From a bacterium (GTDB lineage Bacteria; Planctomycetota; Planctomycetia; Pirellulales; Pirellulaceae), in assembly GCA_030430075.1 (NCBI GenBank), contig JAUIGN010000014.1, forward strand, positions 1-64,000: a DNA stretch of 64,000 nucleotides, given 5' to 3'. A program made the translations under genes and the position numbers. The notes under the pieces were generated by a model, which made no database searches, had not been told where the DNA came from, and saw only the letters and a list, made by a program, of their open reading frames with translations. Below, in pieces: positions 1 to 9,724 of this stretch. How positions within the stretch are numbered: position 1 is the stretch's first letter; every line of letters starts with the position of its first letter.

Positions 1-890
1 CCCGTGTTGGCGATCGTGAAGGTCCGGGTCACGGCGCCGCTGACGACTGCCTGGGTTCCGAAGTCCGTGTGGTCGCTTGCACTGGGCGTGTCGTCACCGT
101 CGGCAATCGATTGCCCATTGCCGCGGGCGTCGACCTCGGGTGCCACCGCGCCGGTGCCCAAGACGGCAAATTCATACGGATTCTCGTCGCTGTCGTTGTT
201 GGCAAACTGGACGAAGGCGGTCCGGACGCCGGCAGCGCTGGGATCGAAGGCGACGCTGAACGACGTCGACTGGCCCGGTGCGACGGACGCGGCCGGCAAC
301 TGAGTGACCGTGAAATCGCTGTTGTGGAGTCCAACAATCTCGACGCGGGGGTTGCCGCCGAGCGTCAGCGTTGCGTCGCCCGTGTTGGCGATCGTGAAGG
401 TCCGGGTCACGGCGCCGCTGACGACTGCCTGGGTTCCGAAGTCCGTGTGGTCGCTTGCACTGGGCGTGTCGTCACCGTCGGCAATCGAGCGTCCATTGCC
501 GCGGGCGTCCACTTCCGGTGCCACGGTGCCGGTGCCCAGGATAGCAAAGTCAAAGGGGTTTTCGTCGCTGTCGTTGGTCGTGAATTGCACAACGGCGGTC
601 CGTACGTCGGCGGCGCTAGGGTCGAAGGCGATGCTCAACAAAGTGGACTGGCCCGGTGCGATAGACGCGGCGGGCATCTGGGTGACCGTGAAATCGCTGT
701 TGTGGAGTCCAACGATTTCGACGCGCGGGTTGCCTCCAAGTGTCAGCGTTGCGTCACCCGTGTTGGCGATCGTGAACGTCTTCGTTACGACGCCGCCGGC
801 GACCGCCACGGCGCCGAAGTCGGTACAGTCTGCCGCCGCCGGCGTGATGTCTCCATCCCTGATGGGCTGTCCGCCGCAGGAAACTACGAT
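1..890 (-). repeat. Tandem 378-bp (126-aa) anchor-D domain repeats
   Basis: The same coding segment recurs with an exact 378-bp period. The landmark cccgtgttggcgatcgtgaa begins at 1, 379 and 757. Units 1 and 2 are almost identical over their length, while the third is more diverged. The period is a multiple of three, so the frame is kept. The array continues past the left edge. Such near-identity points to recent duplication or gene conversion inside the gene. Confidence 0.9.
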
Positions 891-3800
891 CTCCGGACCC
901 GTCAGCTCTCTAATCTCGAAATCAAGCGAGTATTCCGGATTGATTGCGCCTTGGTGACCGTATATTTCCAGGTAGTAGGCACCTGCCTGCCTGCCGTCGA
1001 GACTGATTTCTTCTCGGTTGGTCGTTGTTGTCGAGCTGCCGACCAGCGCCCCACCCGCATCACGCAGGAGCACATCAATGTTGCCTAGCCGGTCTTGAAA
1101 CTCGAGAACGACCTTGTCTTGGCTCGTCCCATTACGCGTCAGCTCGAAGCGAAACCAGTCATGATTTCCGCCAGCATGGATCGAAAGATTGCTAACCCGT
1201 AGGTCTTCTGCAACCGCGCCGAAGTCATGGGCGGAGTCTCCGGTGTCGTTCGGTTCGAAGCGATCTGGAAGTGGGATCAATTCGACGGCGCCGATATCGG
1301 CACCATTGCCGTCTCCAGGGTTAGGCACGTCCCGATAGTCTAAGACGCGGGGATTACCAAGTTGGTCGAGTGTTGCCGTCGACCAGCCCTGGTCAATCAC
1401 CGGACTGGGCGGCAAGGGAACCAGTGCCGAGGTGGGCTGATCACCGCTGGAGATTTCCGCCAGTAGCGGGTCGAGCGGTGCATTGGCCGTTCCAGCCAAA
1501 TCATGATTCGTGCCGGCGACGAGTCCTTGGCTGCCATCGACAACGCCGACCAGATTATACCCTTCCGATACGAGGGCCCCGGAGATGTCGGGCGCCTGGT
1601 TGTTGCTGATCGAGTTGCCAGCCACGATGGTGCTTTGCAGGCGCGCCGTGCCATCGCCCACATGCAGCCCGCCGCCGCTGACCGATTCTGCCGTGTTCCC
1701 ATAGAGCGTACTGTTGTAGAGCACGAGGTCCCCGCCGGCCGTGTCGATCGCGCCGCCGGCATAGGTCGATGCCGAGTTCTCGAGCAACGTCGATTCTCGC
1801 ACCGTCAATTGCCCGCCCGACCGGTTCCGAATCGCCCCACCGTCGCTGCCGGTGTTGCCGCGAAACAAGCTCCCGGCAACGGTTGCGGTACCGACATTCG
1901 CCACGCCGCCTCCAAACGAAGCTGCCGTATTGTCGCGTATCACCGACTGAACGATCTCCAGAATGCCGCTGTTGTAGACCGACCCTCCGGCCGCGGTCGC
2001 CACGTTCTCCGCGAGGAGCGAGTCGGTGATAGTCAACGCGCCGAAGTTGTTGACGGCGCCGCCGTACGAAGCTTCGTTGTTCCGTAGTGTGACATTGGTC
2101 AGGTCGAGGAACGTGCCGTTCTGAATCGCTCCGCCGGCAAACGTCTTCCCGCCCGCCAAAGTGACACCGGTGATCTCCACACTGGCTCCCGAGGTCCATT
2201 CGGTATGAACGAGCGCGTAGTCGCCGGCGTTCGCCCGTTCGATGGTCAGCGCATCCGCACCGGGACCGATAATCCGCACGCTGGCGTTGATACTGGGCAG
2301 TTGTTCCTGCAAGGCGATGGTGCCGGTCACACTTTCCTGAAACAGGATCACGTCCGCGGTGGCCCCATTGGGGAACCGGTTCGTGCGCTGGATCGCTTCG
2401 CGAAGCGTGCAGTCGGTGGCTGAGCAGTTGCCGTCGTCGTGGTCGGCAGTGGTGTTGACGAAAAAGAGTTGTGGCGTGGCGAGCGACTTGCCTCCCGGCC
2501 CGGCGAGAAAGATCGATTGAACCTCGTCAGGGCCCAAGACACGACGATAGATCGACATGTCGTCAATCTTCCCATCCAGCGAAGCCTGGGTCGTCGTCCC
2601 GCCAATCGTGTTCCCACCAATGGTGAATGTTTGAAATTCATAGTTGTAGAGGTCGCCCTCGACGACCGCACCCGCCTGGCCGTTGACGTAGAAGCGAATG
2701 TTGGTCCCATCGTAGGTCATTGCCACGTGGTTCCATTGATTGGGTGTGACGGCAAGACCGCTCTCAGAGCAGGGAAAGTTCCAATGGTCGACGTAAAGCG
2801 AGTACTGTTGGGCACCGCAATTCCCTGTCGTGCCGGAGATGCCGAAGAAGTCGCCGGATCCCGCGTGACCGCCTGTCAGAATGGGCATCCCCAGGCCGCT
2901 GCTCGAGCGGGGAAAGATCCAGGTTTCGATAGTCCGCGGGCCATAAGCGTTGGTGACCCCGGCGTCGATCGCAACCCAATCTCCGTCGCCGTCAAAGTCG
3001 AAGGCACCATCGACGAGCCTGGCGTCACCCTGCAACGTACCGTGGTTGCGGCCCACCGTATCCGCGGCGTTTCCGTCGGCCTGCCACCAGGCAGCCAATC
3101 CCGCAGGCGCAGAGACAGGCCGCGGCGACCGCTTGGTAACCCGCACCGTGGCAACATCGCGGAGGGGAAAACTCTTGGTGGAATGTCCGGTGACTCTCAG
3201 ATCAAGGACCTCGTCCGCGGGGACGGTATCCGCGGCAGTGACGACCAGGCGAATCGTCCTGGCTTGACTTCCGCCGATCGTCCCTGTGGACCAACCGGAG
3301 CCCAGCACCGAACTTGTTATCTCGCTGCCGTCCACCTCCGCATCAAAGTATCGCGTCGTCCAGCCGGTGGGAGGTTCCGGCGCCGTGACGCGGATACCGT
3401 CACTTGCCGCTCCATCGTTCTCCAAGCGGATCACGAAACTGGCCGCCGCAGGCGGCACCAGCTCGGAGGCAACCACTTGTGTCAGCTCATCCCCGGTGAA
3501 ATCGTAGACGTCATCGCCCACATACTCGGAGTCAACTGCCCTGCGGAGCATGATATCCGGCGCGAACGGCCGTACGATCGTGCTGCCATATTCGACGGCA
3601 CCGATGTCGATTTGATCCTCATTGACCCGGTTGAACCCTGTGCCCCGCTGGTCGGTCGCCGGTGTCCCGCCGAAGCCGGGATCGCCCGCATCTCGAGCGG
3701 GGCTGGACTTTGCCAAGGTGTGCGTGCGAGTTGGTCCGCCGTGATCGTCGAGCGGTTCGAGCTGCGCCGACATACCGGTGAGGTTCGTCGCGGCGCCCGT

Positions 3801-5126
3801 GATGGACACGCCGCGAGTATCTTCGACCAGCACGTATCCCTGGGATTCGAGCGTACCTCGGATGTCGCGACCGGCCGTTGTGCTGGGGTTGGAAGATGTG
3901 TTTCCGGAGAAGATCGTGTGGCTGGCGCGAAGCACTCCGTCCGAATCTACATAAACCCCACCACCCTGGCCCAGGGAGAGGGTGGAATTGAGCGTGACGG
4001 TGCTGTGATTGAGCACCACCAGGCCATCGGTGTAGATGCCTCCTCCCACGCCGGCCCCCGTGGTCCGACCGACCGCGTTAGTGGAAATGGTCGAATTCAG
4101 GATCGTTGCGGTGGCGCCGTTCCGGTTTGCGATGCCGCCGCCGCTGCCGCTGTCTCGCGACTGGTTGTTGTCGATGGTGCTGCGGCGGATGACCAGCGTG
4201 CCCCCGTTGTCGATGCCTCCTCCCAGCTTGCCGTTCACGACCGTATTGGCCGAGATCGTGGACTCCTCAATTTCCGTGTTTGCCCCTTGATCGTTGAAGA
4301 TGCCGCCCCCTCCATAACGGGAAAGGTTGTCGGAGATCTCTGAACGCTGAACCGTCAGGCTGCCGGCATTGGCGATGCCGCCGCCCACACCGTTGCTGCC
4401 GTTGTTGGAGCGGACGATGCTGTCGGTCATCGTGAGCGTGCCGAAGTTGATGATGCCGCCACCGGCGTTCAAGCCGCCGCTGCCCAGGCTGGCATTTCCG
4501 CTGACGGTGGTTCCTGTCAGCACCAGTGTGGCGCCGGAAAGATTCCCGATGCCGCCCCCGCCGGACTGTCCGGGCAGCGTACTGCGGGCGACGCTGTCCT
4601 TGATCACCGAATCACGGATGGTCAGCGACCCGGCGTTGAGCACCGCACCGCCGAACTTGTTGGGATCGTTGTTGGCGTGGCCATTGGACAGCGTGATGCC
4701 TTCGACACTGACCACGTTGCCGGCGGTCACATGCAGAAGACGGTAGTCGCCGCCACCGCTCCGCGCGACCGTCAATGCACCGGCACCAGGGCCTACAATC
4801 ACCAATGAATCGGTCACGGCCGGTAACGGCCCGTTCAGGTTGATCGTCCCCGTCGGCGTGAACTGAATCGCATCCTGGCCACTCGACCCGTTCGCCGCAT
4901 TGAGTGCTTCGCGCAGCGAGCAGTGGTTCGCATCACACGCTCCATCATTGGCGTCGTTCAGTGAGTTGACCATGAACGTGGCCAGAACAACGCGATCTTC
5001 CAGTGATTCGAACCGCAGGGGACGTTGCATTAGCCCCGCGGCATGCGTCTGGCGGCGAAACTTCCTCAAGCGTCGTCGAGCTGCGTTGGGTCGTGTGCCG
5101 GTGGCCAGGATCTTCGCGAGTTTCAT
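1..5126 (-). CDS. Giant secreted beta-helix/LamG/PPC/anchor-D repeat protein, 3' end beyond window
   Basis: The reading frame stays open from an ATG at 5126 to the left edge, at least 1,708 residues, so the C terminus is missing. The N terminus is basic and carries RFESLEDRVVLA, the short motif typical of large planctomycete surface proteins. In order I read: a CSLREA segment (about residue 67); Gly/Asn-rich beta-helix repeats (140-450) ending in a choice-of-anchor-Q-like stretch; a concanavalin/LamG domain (about 675-845, starting LAAWWQADGNAADTVG); a second TLREA segment (about 905); more beta-helix repeats (975-1215); a pre-peptidase C-terminal-like domain (about 1287-1390, DRFEPNDTGDSAHDFG); then near-identical 126-residue choice-of-anchor-D-type repeats up to the edge. 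It is probably exported and acts at the cell surface. I infer a structural or binding role and see no catalytic motif. Confidence 0.85.
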   Translation of the reverse strand, partial: MKLAKILATGTRPNAARRRLRKFRRQTHAAGLMQRPLRFESLEDRVVLATFMVNSLNDANDGACDANHCSLREALNAANGSSGQDAIQFTPTGTINLNGPLPAVTDSLVIVGPGAGALTVARSGGGDYRLLHVTAGNVVSVEGITLSNGHANNDPNKFGGAVLNAGSLTIRDSVIKDSVARSTLPGQSGGGGIGNLSGATLVLTGTTVSGNASLGSGGLNAGGGIINFGTLTMTDSIVRSNNGSNGVGGGIANAGSLTVQRSEISDNLSRYGGGGIFNDQGANTEIEESTISANTVVNGKLGGGIDNGGTLVIRRSTIDNNQSRDSGSGGGIANRNGATATILNSTISTNAVGRTTGAGVGGGIYTDGLVVLNHSTVTLNSTLSLGQGGGVYVDSDGVLRASHTIFSGNTSSNPSTTAGRDIRGTLESQGYVLVEDTRGVSITGAATNLTGMSAQLEPLDDHGGPTRTHTLAKSSPARDAGDPGFGGTPATDQRGTGFNRVNEDQIDIGAVEYGSTIVRPFAPDIMLRRAVDSEYVGDDVYDFTGDELTQVVASELVPPAAASFVIRLENDGAASDGIRVTAPEPPTGWTTRYFDAEVDGSEITSSVLGSGWSTGTIGGSQARTIRLVVTAADTVPADEVLDLRVTGHSTKSFPLRDVATVRVTKRSPRPVSAPAGLAAWWQADGNAADTVGRNHGTLQGDARLVDGAFDFDGDGDWVAIDAGVTNAYGPRTIETWIFPRSSSGLGMPILTGGHAGSGDFFGISGTTGNCGAQQYSLYVDHWNFPCSESGLAVTPNQWNHVAMTYDGTNIRFYVNGQAGAVVEGDLYNYEFQTFTIGGNTIGGTTTQASLDGKIDDMSIYRRVLGPDEVQSIFLAGPGGKSLATPQLFFVNTTADHDDGNCSATDCTLREAIQRTNRFPNGATADVILFQESVTGTIALQEQLPSINASVRIIGPGADALTIERANAGDYALVHTEWTSGASVEITGVTLAGGKTFAGGAIQNGTFLDLTNVTLRNNEASYGGAVNNFGALTITDSLLAENVATAAGGSVYNSGILEIVQSVIRDNTAASFGGGVANVGTATVAGSLFRGNTGSDGGAIRNRSGGQLTVRESTLLENSASTYAGGAIDTAGGDLVLYNSTLYGNTAESVSGGGLHVGDGTARLQSTIVAGNSISNNQAPDISGALVSEGYNLVGVVDGSQGLVAGTNHDLAGTANAPLDPLLAEISSGDQPTSALVPLPPSPVIDQGWSTATLDQLGNPRVLDYRDVPNPGDGNGADIGAVELIPLPDRFEPNDTGDSAHDFGAVAEDLRVSNLSIHAGGNHDWFRFELTRNGTSQDKVVLEFQDRLGNIDVLLRDAGGALVGSSTTTTNREEISLDGRQAGAYYLEIYGHQGAINPEYSLDFEIRELTGPEIVVSCGGQPIRDGDITPAAADCTDFGAVAVAGGVVTKTFTIANTGDATLTLGGNPRVEIVGLHNSDFTVTQMPAASIAPGQSTLLSIAFDPSAADVRTAVVQFTTNDSDENPFDFAILGTGTVAPEVDARGNGRSIADGDDTPSASDHTDFGTQAVVSGAVTRTFTIANTGDATLTLGGNPRVEIVGLHNSDFTVTQLPAASVAPGQSTSFSVAFDPSAAGVRTAFVQFANNDSDENPYEFAVLGTGAVAPEVDARGNGQSIADGDDTPSASDHTDFGTQAVVSGAVTRTFTIANT

Positions 5127-5531
5127 GTCGGTCTCCACGCCGGAATGATGAATCGGGACGACGGTCGTTGTCGGGCGAGAAGATTGTCCAGGCGATCGGC
5201 CCCACCGCCGGTACGATCTCCGCCTCTACATCACCATGCGTGAAAGAACGAAAAAATCCGGACGAAACTGGAAAAGAATTACTCCAGGATGAGAGCGGGC
5301 AAGAATGGAAGCATGGCTGGAGTCAATCCAGCGGTGCGGACGTGGAGGCCGTTGTTGGCGGCACATTTCAACACGATGCCGGGCCGCATTACGTCATGCA
5401 CAGCATGACCTACGGAACTACGGAACCACAGAACGGCGAAGGAGTGTTTCGCGCAGATCGCCTGCGGCCGCCTGACGACGGTGGTCAGGAACGATAGATG
5501 GCCGTGGTCGAATGACCGCGCCTGGCCGGCC
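5127..5531. other. Intergenic region upstream of the giant gene
   Basis: 405 bases between the start of the giant secreted protein gene and the stop of the kinase gene, both leftward. It should hold the promoter of the giant gene. No promoter stands out. It contains one copy of a short hairpin element at 5392-5420. Confidence 0.5.
5392..5420 (+). repeat. Short hairpin repeat, copy 1
   Basis: GTCATGC ACA GCATGAC is a perfect 7-bp stem with a 3-base loop, followed by CTACGGAACTACGG. A close relative lies at 9470-9497 (catgacctacggaa shared), so the two copies bracket the kinase and ECF sigma genes. There is no T-run, so it is not an obvious terminator. Confidence 0.6.
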
Positions 5532-8500
5532 CTATTGCCGGCGATTCGCCTCCTGCTCGACCCGTTTCAGCAGCGCATCAAATCGGGGCAGTGGACGAAT
5601 CGCATCCAGGTCGTCGTCGGTGCGCAGCGCTTCGTGAAACGTCGGGTTGGCCAGTGTTTCAGGGCTCAGCTCTTCCGTCAGAACGCGGAACGCTCGGTCA
5701 ATCGCGACTTGCGGGTCGTCCGAAGCGGCGCAAAGTGCATAGATGCAAGCGGCCGTGTAAAGCGTGACGGGCTTGTCGGCACCGGCCGCCAACTCGACCA
5801 GCGCGTCAGCCAGTCCGATGGCGGTTTCCACGCCGCCTGCATAGGCCTGTTCCAGGCCCACTTTGATAAGAAGTCGTTCACGTTGGTCGGGCTCGACCTC
5901 CCAGATGGCAGCCAGCGCAGACTGGCCGTCGGCGCGGGCCCGGTTGTAATGCGACCAGGCCGATTGTTGTTGGATCGTCTCGTGGAACGTATCGCGCTGG
6001 AACTTCTCGTCGGCTCGAGCCAAGCGATCCACCGCGCTGTCGCTGAGATCCGCAGCTTCGCGGAACTTACCCGTTCGTCGCAGTGAGTCGGCGCCTTCCA
6101 CTTCTAGTTGCGCGCACGTGGCGATCAATGGACTACTTGCCGACTCTTCTTTCGCCATCGGCCCGAGCCGCTCGATCCCCGCCAGGCAGGTTGCCGCCGC
6201 CGTCTCGAGGTCGCCGAGCCGTCGCGACGTGCGGGCGGTCTCATAGCAAGATCGATAGAAGTTGCGGCGATGCGCGGCATCACGGTCGTCTCCGTCGAGC
6301 AGCCGCGTGCGGATGGCATGGGCTGCCTCGTACTGTTCGAGGGCATCTTCCAGCTTACCCTCGGCAGTGCGGACCTTGCCCATTTTCATGTGGGAAACTG
6401 CCAGGTCATCCTGAAACAGCGAGTTCTGCTGGTCGCGCTCCACGAGTCGTTGTGCCAGGGCGAGGCCTTCGGCGTAGGCCGCCTGGGCCGCTTCCAGATC
6501 ATCTGCAAAGGCCAGATCACCGAGCTTGTTTTGGGTCGCCATCATCTTCCGCAGCGTATTTGATGACACCGCATTGCCGTGCTCCTCCACGATGCGTCGT
6601 ACGCGTTCGTTGGCTTCCCGATAGAAACGTCCCGCCGTCAGGTTGTCACCCGCCTTGTGCGCGCAGCGGCCCTGCAGGTAAAGCGAGGTGACGAGAGCTC
6701 GGGCCGCTCGCTCGTCACCTGGACGCTCGGCCGCTACCTCCAGATACCGCCGGTGGGCGGCCTGGTAGTCTTCCGCGGCCAGGGCATACTCCTTGCGTGC
6801 GACTTGCGTGTCGCCGAGGTGACTGCTCGCCGACGCCAGGCTGCTGTGGTCGTCCCAGTTTGCAAGCTGTTCGTTGACCATGGTTTCGAGGATCTGCCGG
6901 GCTTCGACGTACAACTGGTCTGCCCCTTTCAGGTCGTCGTCGTCCTGTTTCCGGTTGCCCAGGCTGAGTGCGCAACGGGCCCTGATGCGCAACACCTCGG
7001 CTCGCGACTCCCCTTCGGCGGGCAGTTGTTTGGCGATGCGGTACGCTTCCTGGTAGTACTCGCGCTGCGTCATGCCGTCCTCATCGTCGTCGCGATTGAC
7101 AATCTCCGCGAACTCGGCGAGTGCCAGGTAGACATAGGCGAGCTCGATTTCGGGGCGCGCGTCGTCAGCGAACGCCTGTTGGAAGTTGGTAAGCTGCCGG
7201 CTGGCTTGCTGGGCGAGCTGTCGGGCCATCTCGCGAGCTGCCGGTACATCGCTGGCGTCTTCCTGGACGGCGCGGATCTCGTCGACGATTCCATTGAGTG
7301 CCAACAGGAGCTGTTCCCGCAGGTCGTCTGCTTTATTGCGCTGCTGCTCTGCCAACTGCCGCTGCTGCGACGCTTCGAACATTCCGATGGTCGTGCCGAT
7401 CACTCCGGCGATCAGGGCGGCGGCAACCAGGCCGACGGAGACGACCGCGACCCGATTGCGACGGATGAACCGCTTCATCAAGTAGATAGACGTCTGCCGG
7501 GTGGCCATGACAGGACGGCCGTCGAGAAAGCGTTGCAGGTCGTTGCTCAATTCCACGACAGATTCGTAGCGGTCATTCGGATCGCGCTCGAGCGCCTTGA
7601 GCAGGATCGCGTCGAGGTCGCCGGCGATGGCGCGACGAAGCTTGGACGTGGTCGATGTTCGTTCCGGCTCACCCTCGGCCGCGTCCGTCTGCGACGATTT
7701 CAGTCGGTCGCTCGGTCGGGGCGCGTCGACCTCGCAGATCACGCGTTCGCGCTCGTGACGATTGAGACCGGTCAGGTCGTGCGGTCGAACTCCAATCAGC
7801 AGTTCGAAGAGGACAACGCCCAGGGAATAAACGTCCGTGGCCGTTGACAGTGGATCGCCCCGCAGTTGTTCGGGGCTCGCATATTCCGGTGTAAGGGCCC
7901 GATGCTCCGTACCCGTGGTCAGATCGGGCGACTCCTCGCCGGCGATGCCGAAATCGAGCAGATAAGGTGAGCCGGTCTCGGTCACCAGGATATTACTGGG
8001 CTTCAGATCTCGGTGAATGACCAGGTGCTGGTGGGCGAAACTGACCGCCGAGCAGACCTGTTGGAAAAGTTCGATCCGTTGGCGAAGACCCAGGTGGCCG
8101 GACTGGCAATACTCTTTGATCGTGACGCCATCCACGTATTCCATGACCAGGTAGAAGGTCCCATCGTCCGTCGACCCGGCATCGATCAGTCCGGCGATGT
8201 TGGGGTGCTGGCTGACTCTCGCTTGAAAGTTGACTTCCTTGCGGAAGCGGGCGACCAGTTCCTCGGCCGCACTGCGATCGCGGATCAGCTTGACGGCGAC
8301 CGATTGTTCGATGCCGTCGGTGCGGCGAGCCCGGTAGACGTCGCCCATCCCGCCGCGGGCGATCGGAGTTTCGATCGTATACGCACCGAACTCCCGCCCC
8401 TCCAGGTCCGGCAATTCGTGGCCGCCGACTTCCAGACGCCACGCCTGCGTCTCGAGGAATCGCTCACGGACGGCCGCCTCGTCCTCCGCGAGAAGGCGCT

Positions 8501-8624
8501 CGACTTCCTTCCGCAGTTCTGCATTGCTGCCGCAACGTTTCTCGAGAAAACTTCCCCGCTTCGCGGCGGGCAACTTGATTGCTGCCGCAAAGATGTCGCT
8601 GACCTCTTCCCAATCCACACCCAT
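5532..8624 (-). CDS. Membrane-anchored serine/threonine protein kinase with TPR-like C-terminal half
   Basis: A Hanks-type kinase of 1,030 residues. The glycine loop is ARGGMGDVY (about 90-98), the ATP lysine is in VAVK (112), the catalytic loop HRDLKPSN is at about 204-211, the metal-binding DFG at about 224, and an APE-like TPEYASPEQ follows. One membrane span (about 391-415, VAVVSVGLVAAALIAGVIG) separates the cytoplasmic kinase from a long helical region with TPR-like pairs, possibly extracytoplasmic. I chose the ATG at 8624 rather than one 15 codons upstream because GGGAAAGG precedes it and MGVDWEEVSDIF is the usual N terminus of planctomycete kinases paired with ECF factors. The gene lies just downstream of the ECF sigma gene, so the pair probably forms one signalling unit. 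The signal and substrates are unknown. Confidence 0.9.
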   Translation of the reverse strand: MGVDWEEVSDIFAAAIKLPAAKRGSFLEKRCGSNAELRKEVERLLAEDEAAVRERFLETQAWRLEVGGHELPDLEGREFGAYTIETPIARGGMGDVYRARRTDGIEQSVAVKLIRDRSAAEELVARFRKEVNFQARVSQHPNIAGLIDAGSTDDGTFYLVMEYVDGVTIKEYCQSGHLGLRQRIELFQQVCSAVSFAHQHLVIHRDLKPSNILVTETGSPYLLDFGIAGEESPDLTTGTEHRALTPEYASPEQLRGDPLSTATDVYSLGVVLFELLIGVRPHDLTGLNRHERERVICEVDAPRPSDRLKSSQTDAAEGEPERTSTTSKLRRAIAGDLDAILLKALERDPNDRYESVVELSNDLQRFLDGRPVMATRQTSIYLMKRFIRRNRVAVVSVGLVAAALIAGVIGTTIGMFEASQQRQLAEQQRNKADDLREQLLLALNGIVDEIRAVQEDASDVPAAREMARQLAQQASRQLTNFQQAFADDARPEIELAYVYLALAEFAEIVNRDDDEDGMTQREYYQEAYRIAKQLPAEGESRAEVLRIRARCALSLGNRKQDDDDLKGADQLYVEARQILETMVNEQLANWDDHSSLASASSHLGDTQVARKEYALAAEDYQAAHRRYLEVAAERPGDERAARALVTSLYLQGRCAHKAGDNLTAGRFYREANERVRRIVEEHGNAVSSNTLRKMMATQNKLGDLAFADDLEAAQAAYAEGLALAQRLVERDQQNSLFQDDLAVSHMKMGKVRTAEGKLEDALEQYEAAHAIRTRLLDGDDRDAAHRRNFYRSCYETARTSRRLGDLETAAATCLAGIERLGPMAKEESASSPLIATCAQLEVEGADSLRRTGKFREAADLSDSAVDRLARADEKFQRDTFHETIQQQSAWSHYNRARADGQSALAAIWEVEPDQRERLLIKVGLEQAYAGGVETAIGLADALVELAAGADKPVTLYTAACIYALCAASDDPQVAIDRAFRVLTEELSPETLANPTFHEALRTDDDLDAIRPLPRFDALLKRVEQEANRRQ

Positions 8625-8714
8625 CGCGCACACCTTTCCCGACGAAGGAATCGCTGTCCAGCTGCTCATACATGTACATGCGTATTGTGAGTACGAAATC
8701 CCGGTCCGAAGGGG

Positions 8715-9296
8715 TCAAGTTTCCTCGCGCAATTCACGGCGGAGCCAGGCGCGCGCCACCCGCCAGTGCGATTCCACTCGTGAAAGGGGGCACTCCAACT
8801 GTTCGGCAATTTCTGCATGTCGTTGGCCGGCAAAGAACTTACGGCGAACAATGTCGGCCTGAAATCGGCTGATTGACTCGAGCTGCTTGATGGCGTCGTG
8901 CAGGGCCTCGACATCGATTGTTTGCGAGGCTTGCAAGGCATCCAGCACGTCATCCAGGCAGACTCGCACCCGATCGCCACCCCGCTTGAGCGCAGATCGT
9001 TGTCGATAGTGTTCGATCAGGATACGTTCCAGGGCCCGGCTGGCGATGCCGAAGAAATGCCGCCGGCTCTCGATCGATGCCAGGTCCGCGCCGGCCGTCA
9101 GGCGAATGTAGAGCTCGCCAACCAATGCCGTCGGCTGCAAGGTGTGTTCGGCCCCTCTCTCCCAGTTGCTCAGCTTCGCTTGAGCAACGCGCTTGAGCTC
9201 GTCATAGAAGTGATCGAACAACTGGGACTCGGCGGACGTATCGCCATCGCCGAGTCGTTGGAACAACATCGTGGTTGTTTCCTGGGGATTCGTCAT
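8715..9296 (-). CDS. ECF-type RNA polymerase sigma factor
   Basis: 193 residues from the ATG at 9296; an in-frame upstream extension to 9449 looks non-native. Region 2 contains the diagnostic LQPTALVGELYIRL and RRHFFGIASRALERILIEHYRQR. Region 4 is ADIVRRKFFAGQRHAEIAEQLECPLSRVESHWRVARAWLRREL in sense, with a helix-turn-helix at HAEIAEQLECPLSRVESHW. This matches the ECF-like family abundant in planctomycetes and acidobacteria (TIGR02999/PF07638 type). About 90 bases separate its stop from the kinase start, on the same strand. No anti-sigma gene is adjacent, so control is probably through the kinase (inference). Confidence 0.92.
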   Translation of the reverse strand: MTNPQETTTMLFQRLGDGDTSAESQLFDHFYDELKRVAQAKLSNWERGAEHTLQPTALVGELYIRLTAGADLASIESRRHFFGIASRALERILIEHYRQRSALKRGGDRVRVCLDDVLDALQASQTIDVEALHDAIKQLESISRFQADIVRRKFFAGQRHAEIAEQLECPLSRVESHWRVARAWLRRELREET

Positions 9297-9469
9297 CGGG
9301 CAACTCGCATCGAACCGGCCAGGTGTCTTGGGGGAACCCGAGTATCCCATAGCGGGGAGGCGTTTGCGAGCAGTTTGATGTGGGCGGGCAGTTTGATGTC
9401 GACGGGTGCGGACGTTCGTGTTGCCAGACGCGACATTGCCTTGTGTCATGCACAGCGTGGACCACGAAG

Positions 9470-9497
9470 CGTCATGCGGAACATGACCTACGGAAGG
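9470..9497 (+). repeat. Short hairpin repeat, copy 2
   Basis: GTCATGCGGAACATGAC followed by CTACGGAAG resembles the element at 5392-5420 (GTCATGC, a short loop, CATGAC, then CTACGGAA). A partial third occurrence, GTCATGCACAGCGTGGAC, lies just before it at about 9446-9463. It sits upstream of the ECF sigma gene. Confidence 0.5.
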
Positions 9498-9567
9498 GGG
9501 CGTTCTGGATCCAACGGCGCACCGTTCGCGCGTGTGACGACGTTGGACTCACACGAGGGCCGAGCGC

Positions 9568-9627
9568 AAGAAAATACCCGAGATGCCCGCCAAGAGGGGT
9601 CCCAGCCTCTCTGCTGACATCTCGGGT
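9568..9627 (-). terminator. Rho-independent terminator of the sigma-factor gene
   Basis: A perfect 10-bp stem, ACCCGAGATG (9576-9585) with CATCTCGGGT (9618-9627), encloses an inner stem AGAGG/CCTCT (9593-9597, 9606-9610). On the minus strand it is followed at once by ATTTTCTT. It lies about 100 bases past the stop of the sigma factor at 9725. Confidence 0.75.
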
Positions 9628-9724
9628 CCAAGTTGCGGCAACAACATGAGTGGTTCCGATGAATGGAACGGCGCGGACCGCGGTCCCGGTCGCTGTCCCG
9701 TCGTGGCCTGCGGCAATCGGTCGA

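Noticed and set aside
69-1088. Long plus-strand open frame of 339 codons
   Set aside because: It is a shadow of the minus-strand repeat protein, whose frame shows clear domain sequence and stays open over 5 kb.
2439-4343. Plus-strand open frame of 634 codons
   Set aside because: Arg/Gly-rich with no family-like sequence, and opposite the LamG and beta-helix parts of the giant gene.
6579-7847. Plus-strand open frame of 422 codons
   Set aside because: Antisense shadow of the kinase gene, which has all kinase motifs in frame.
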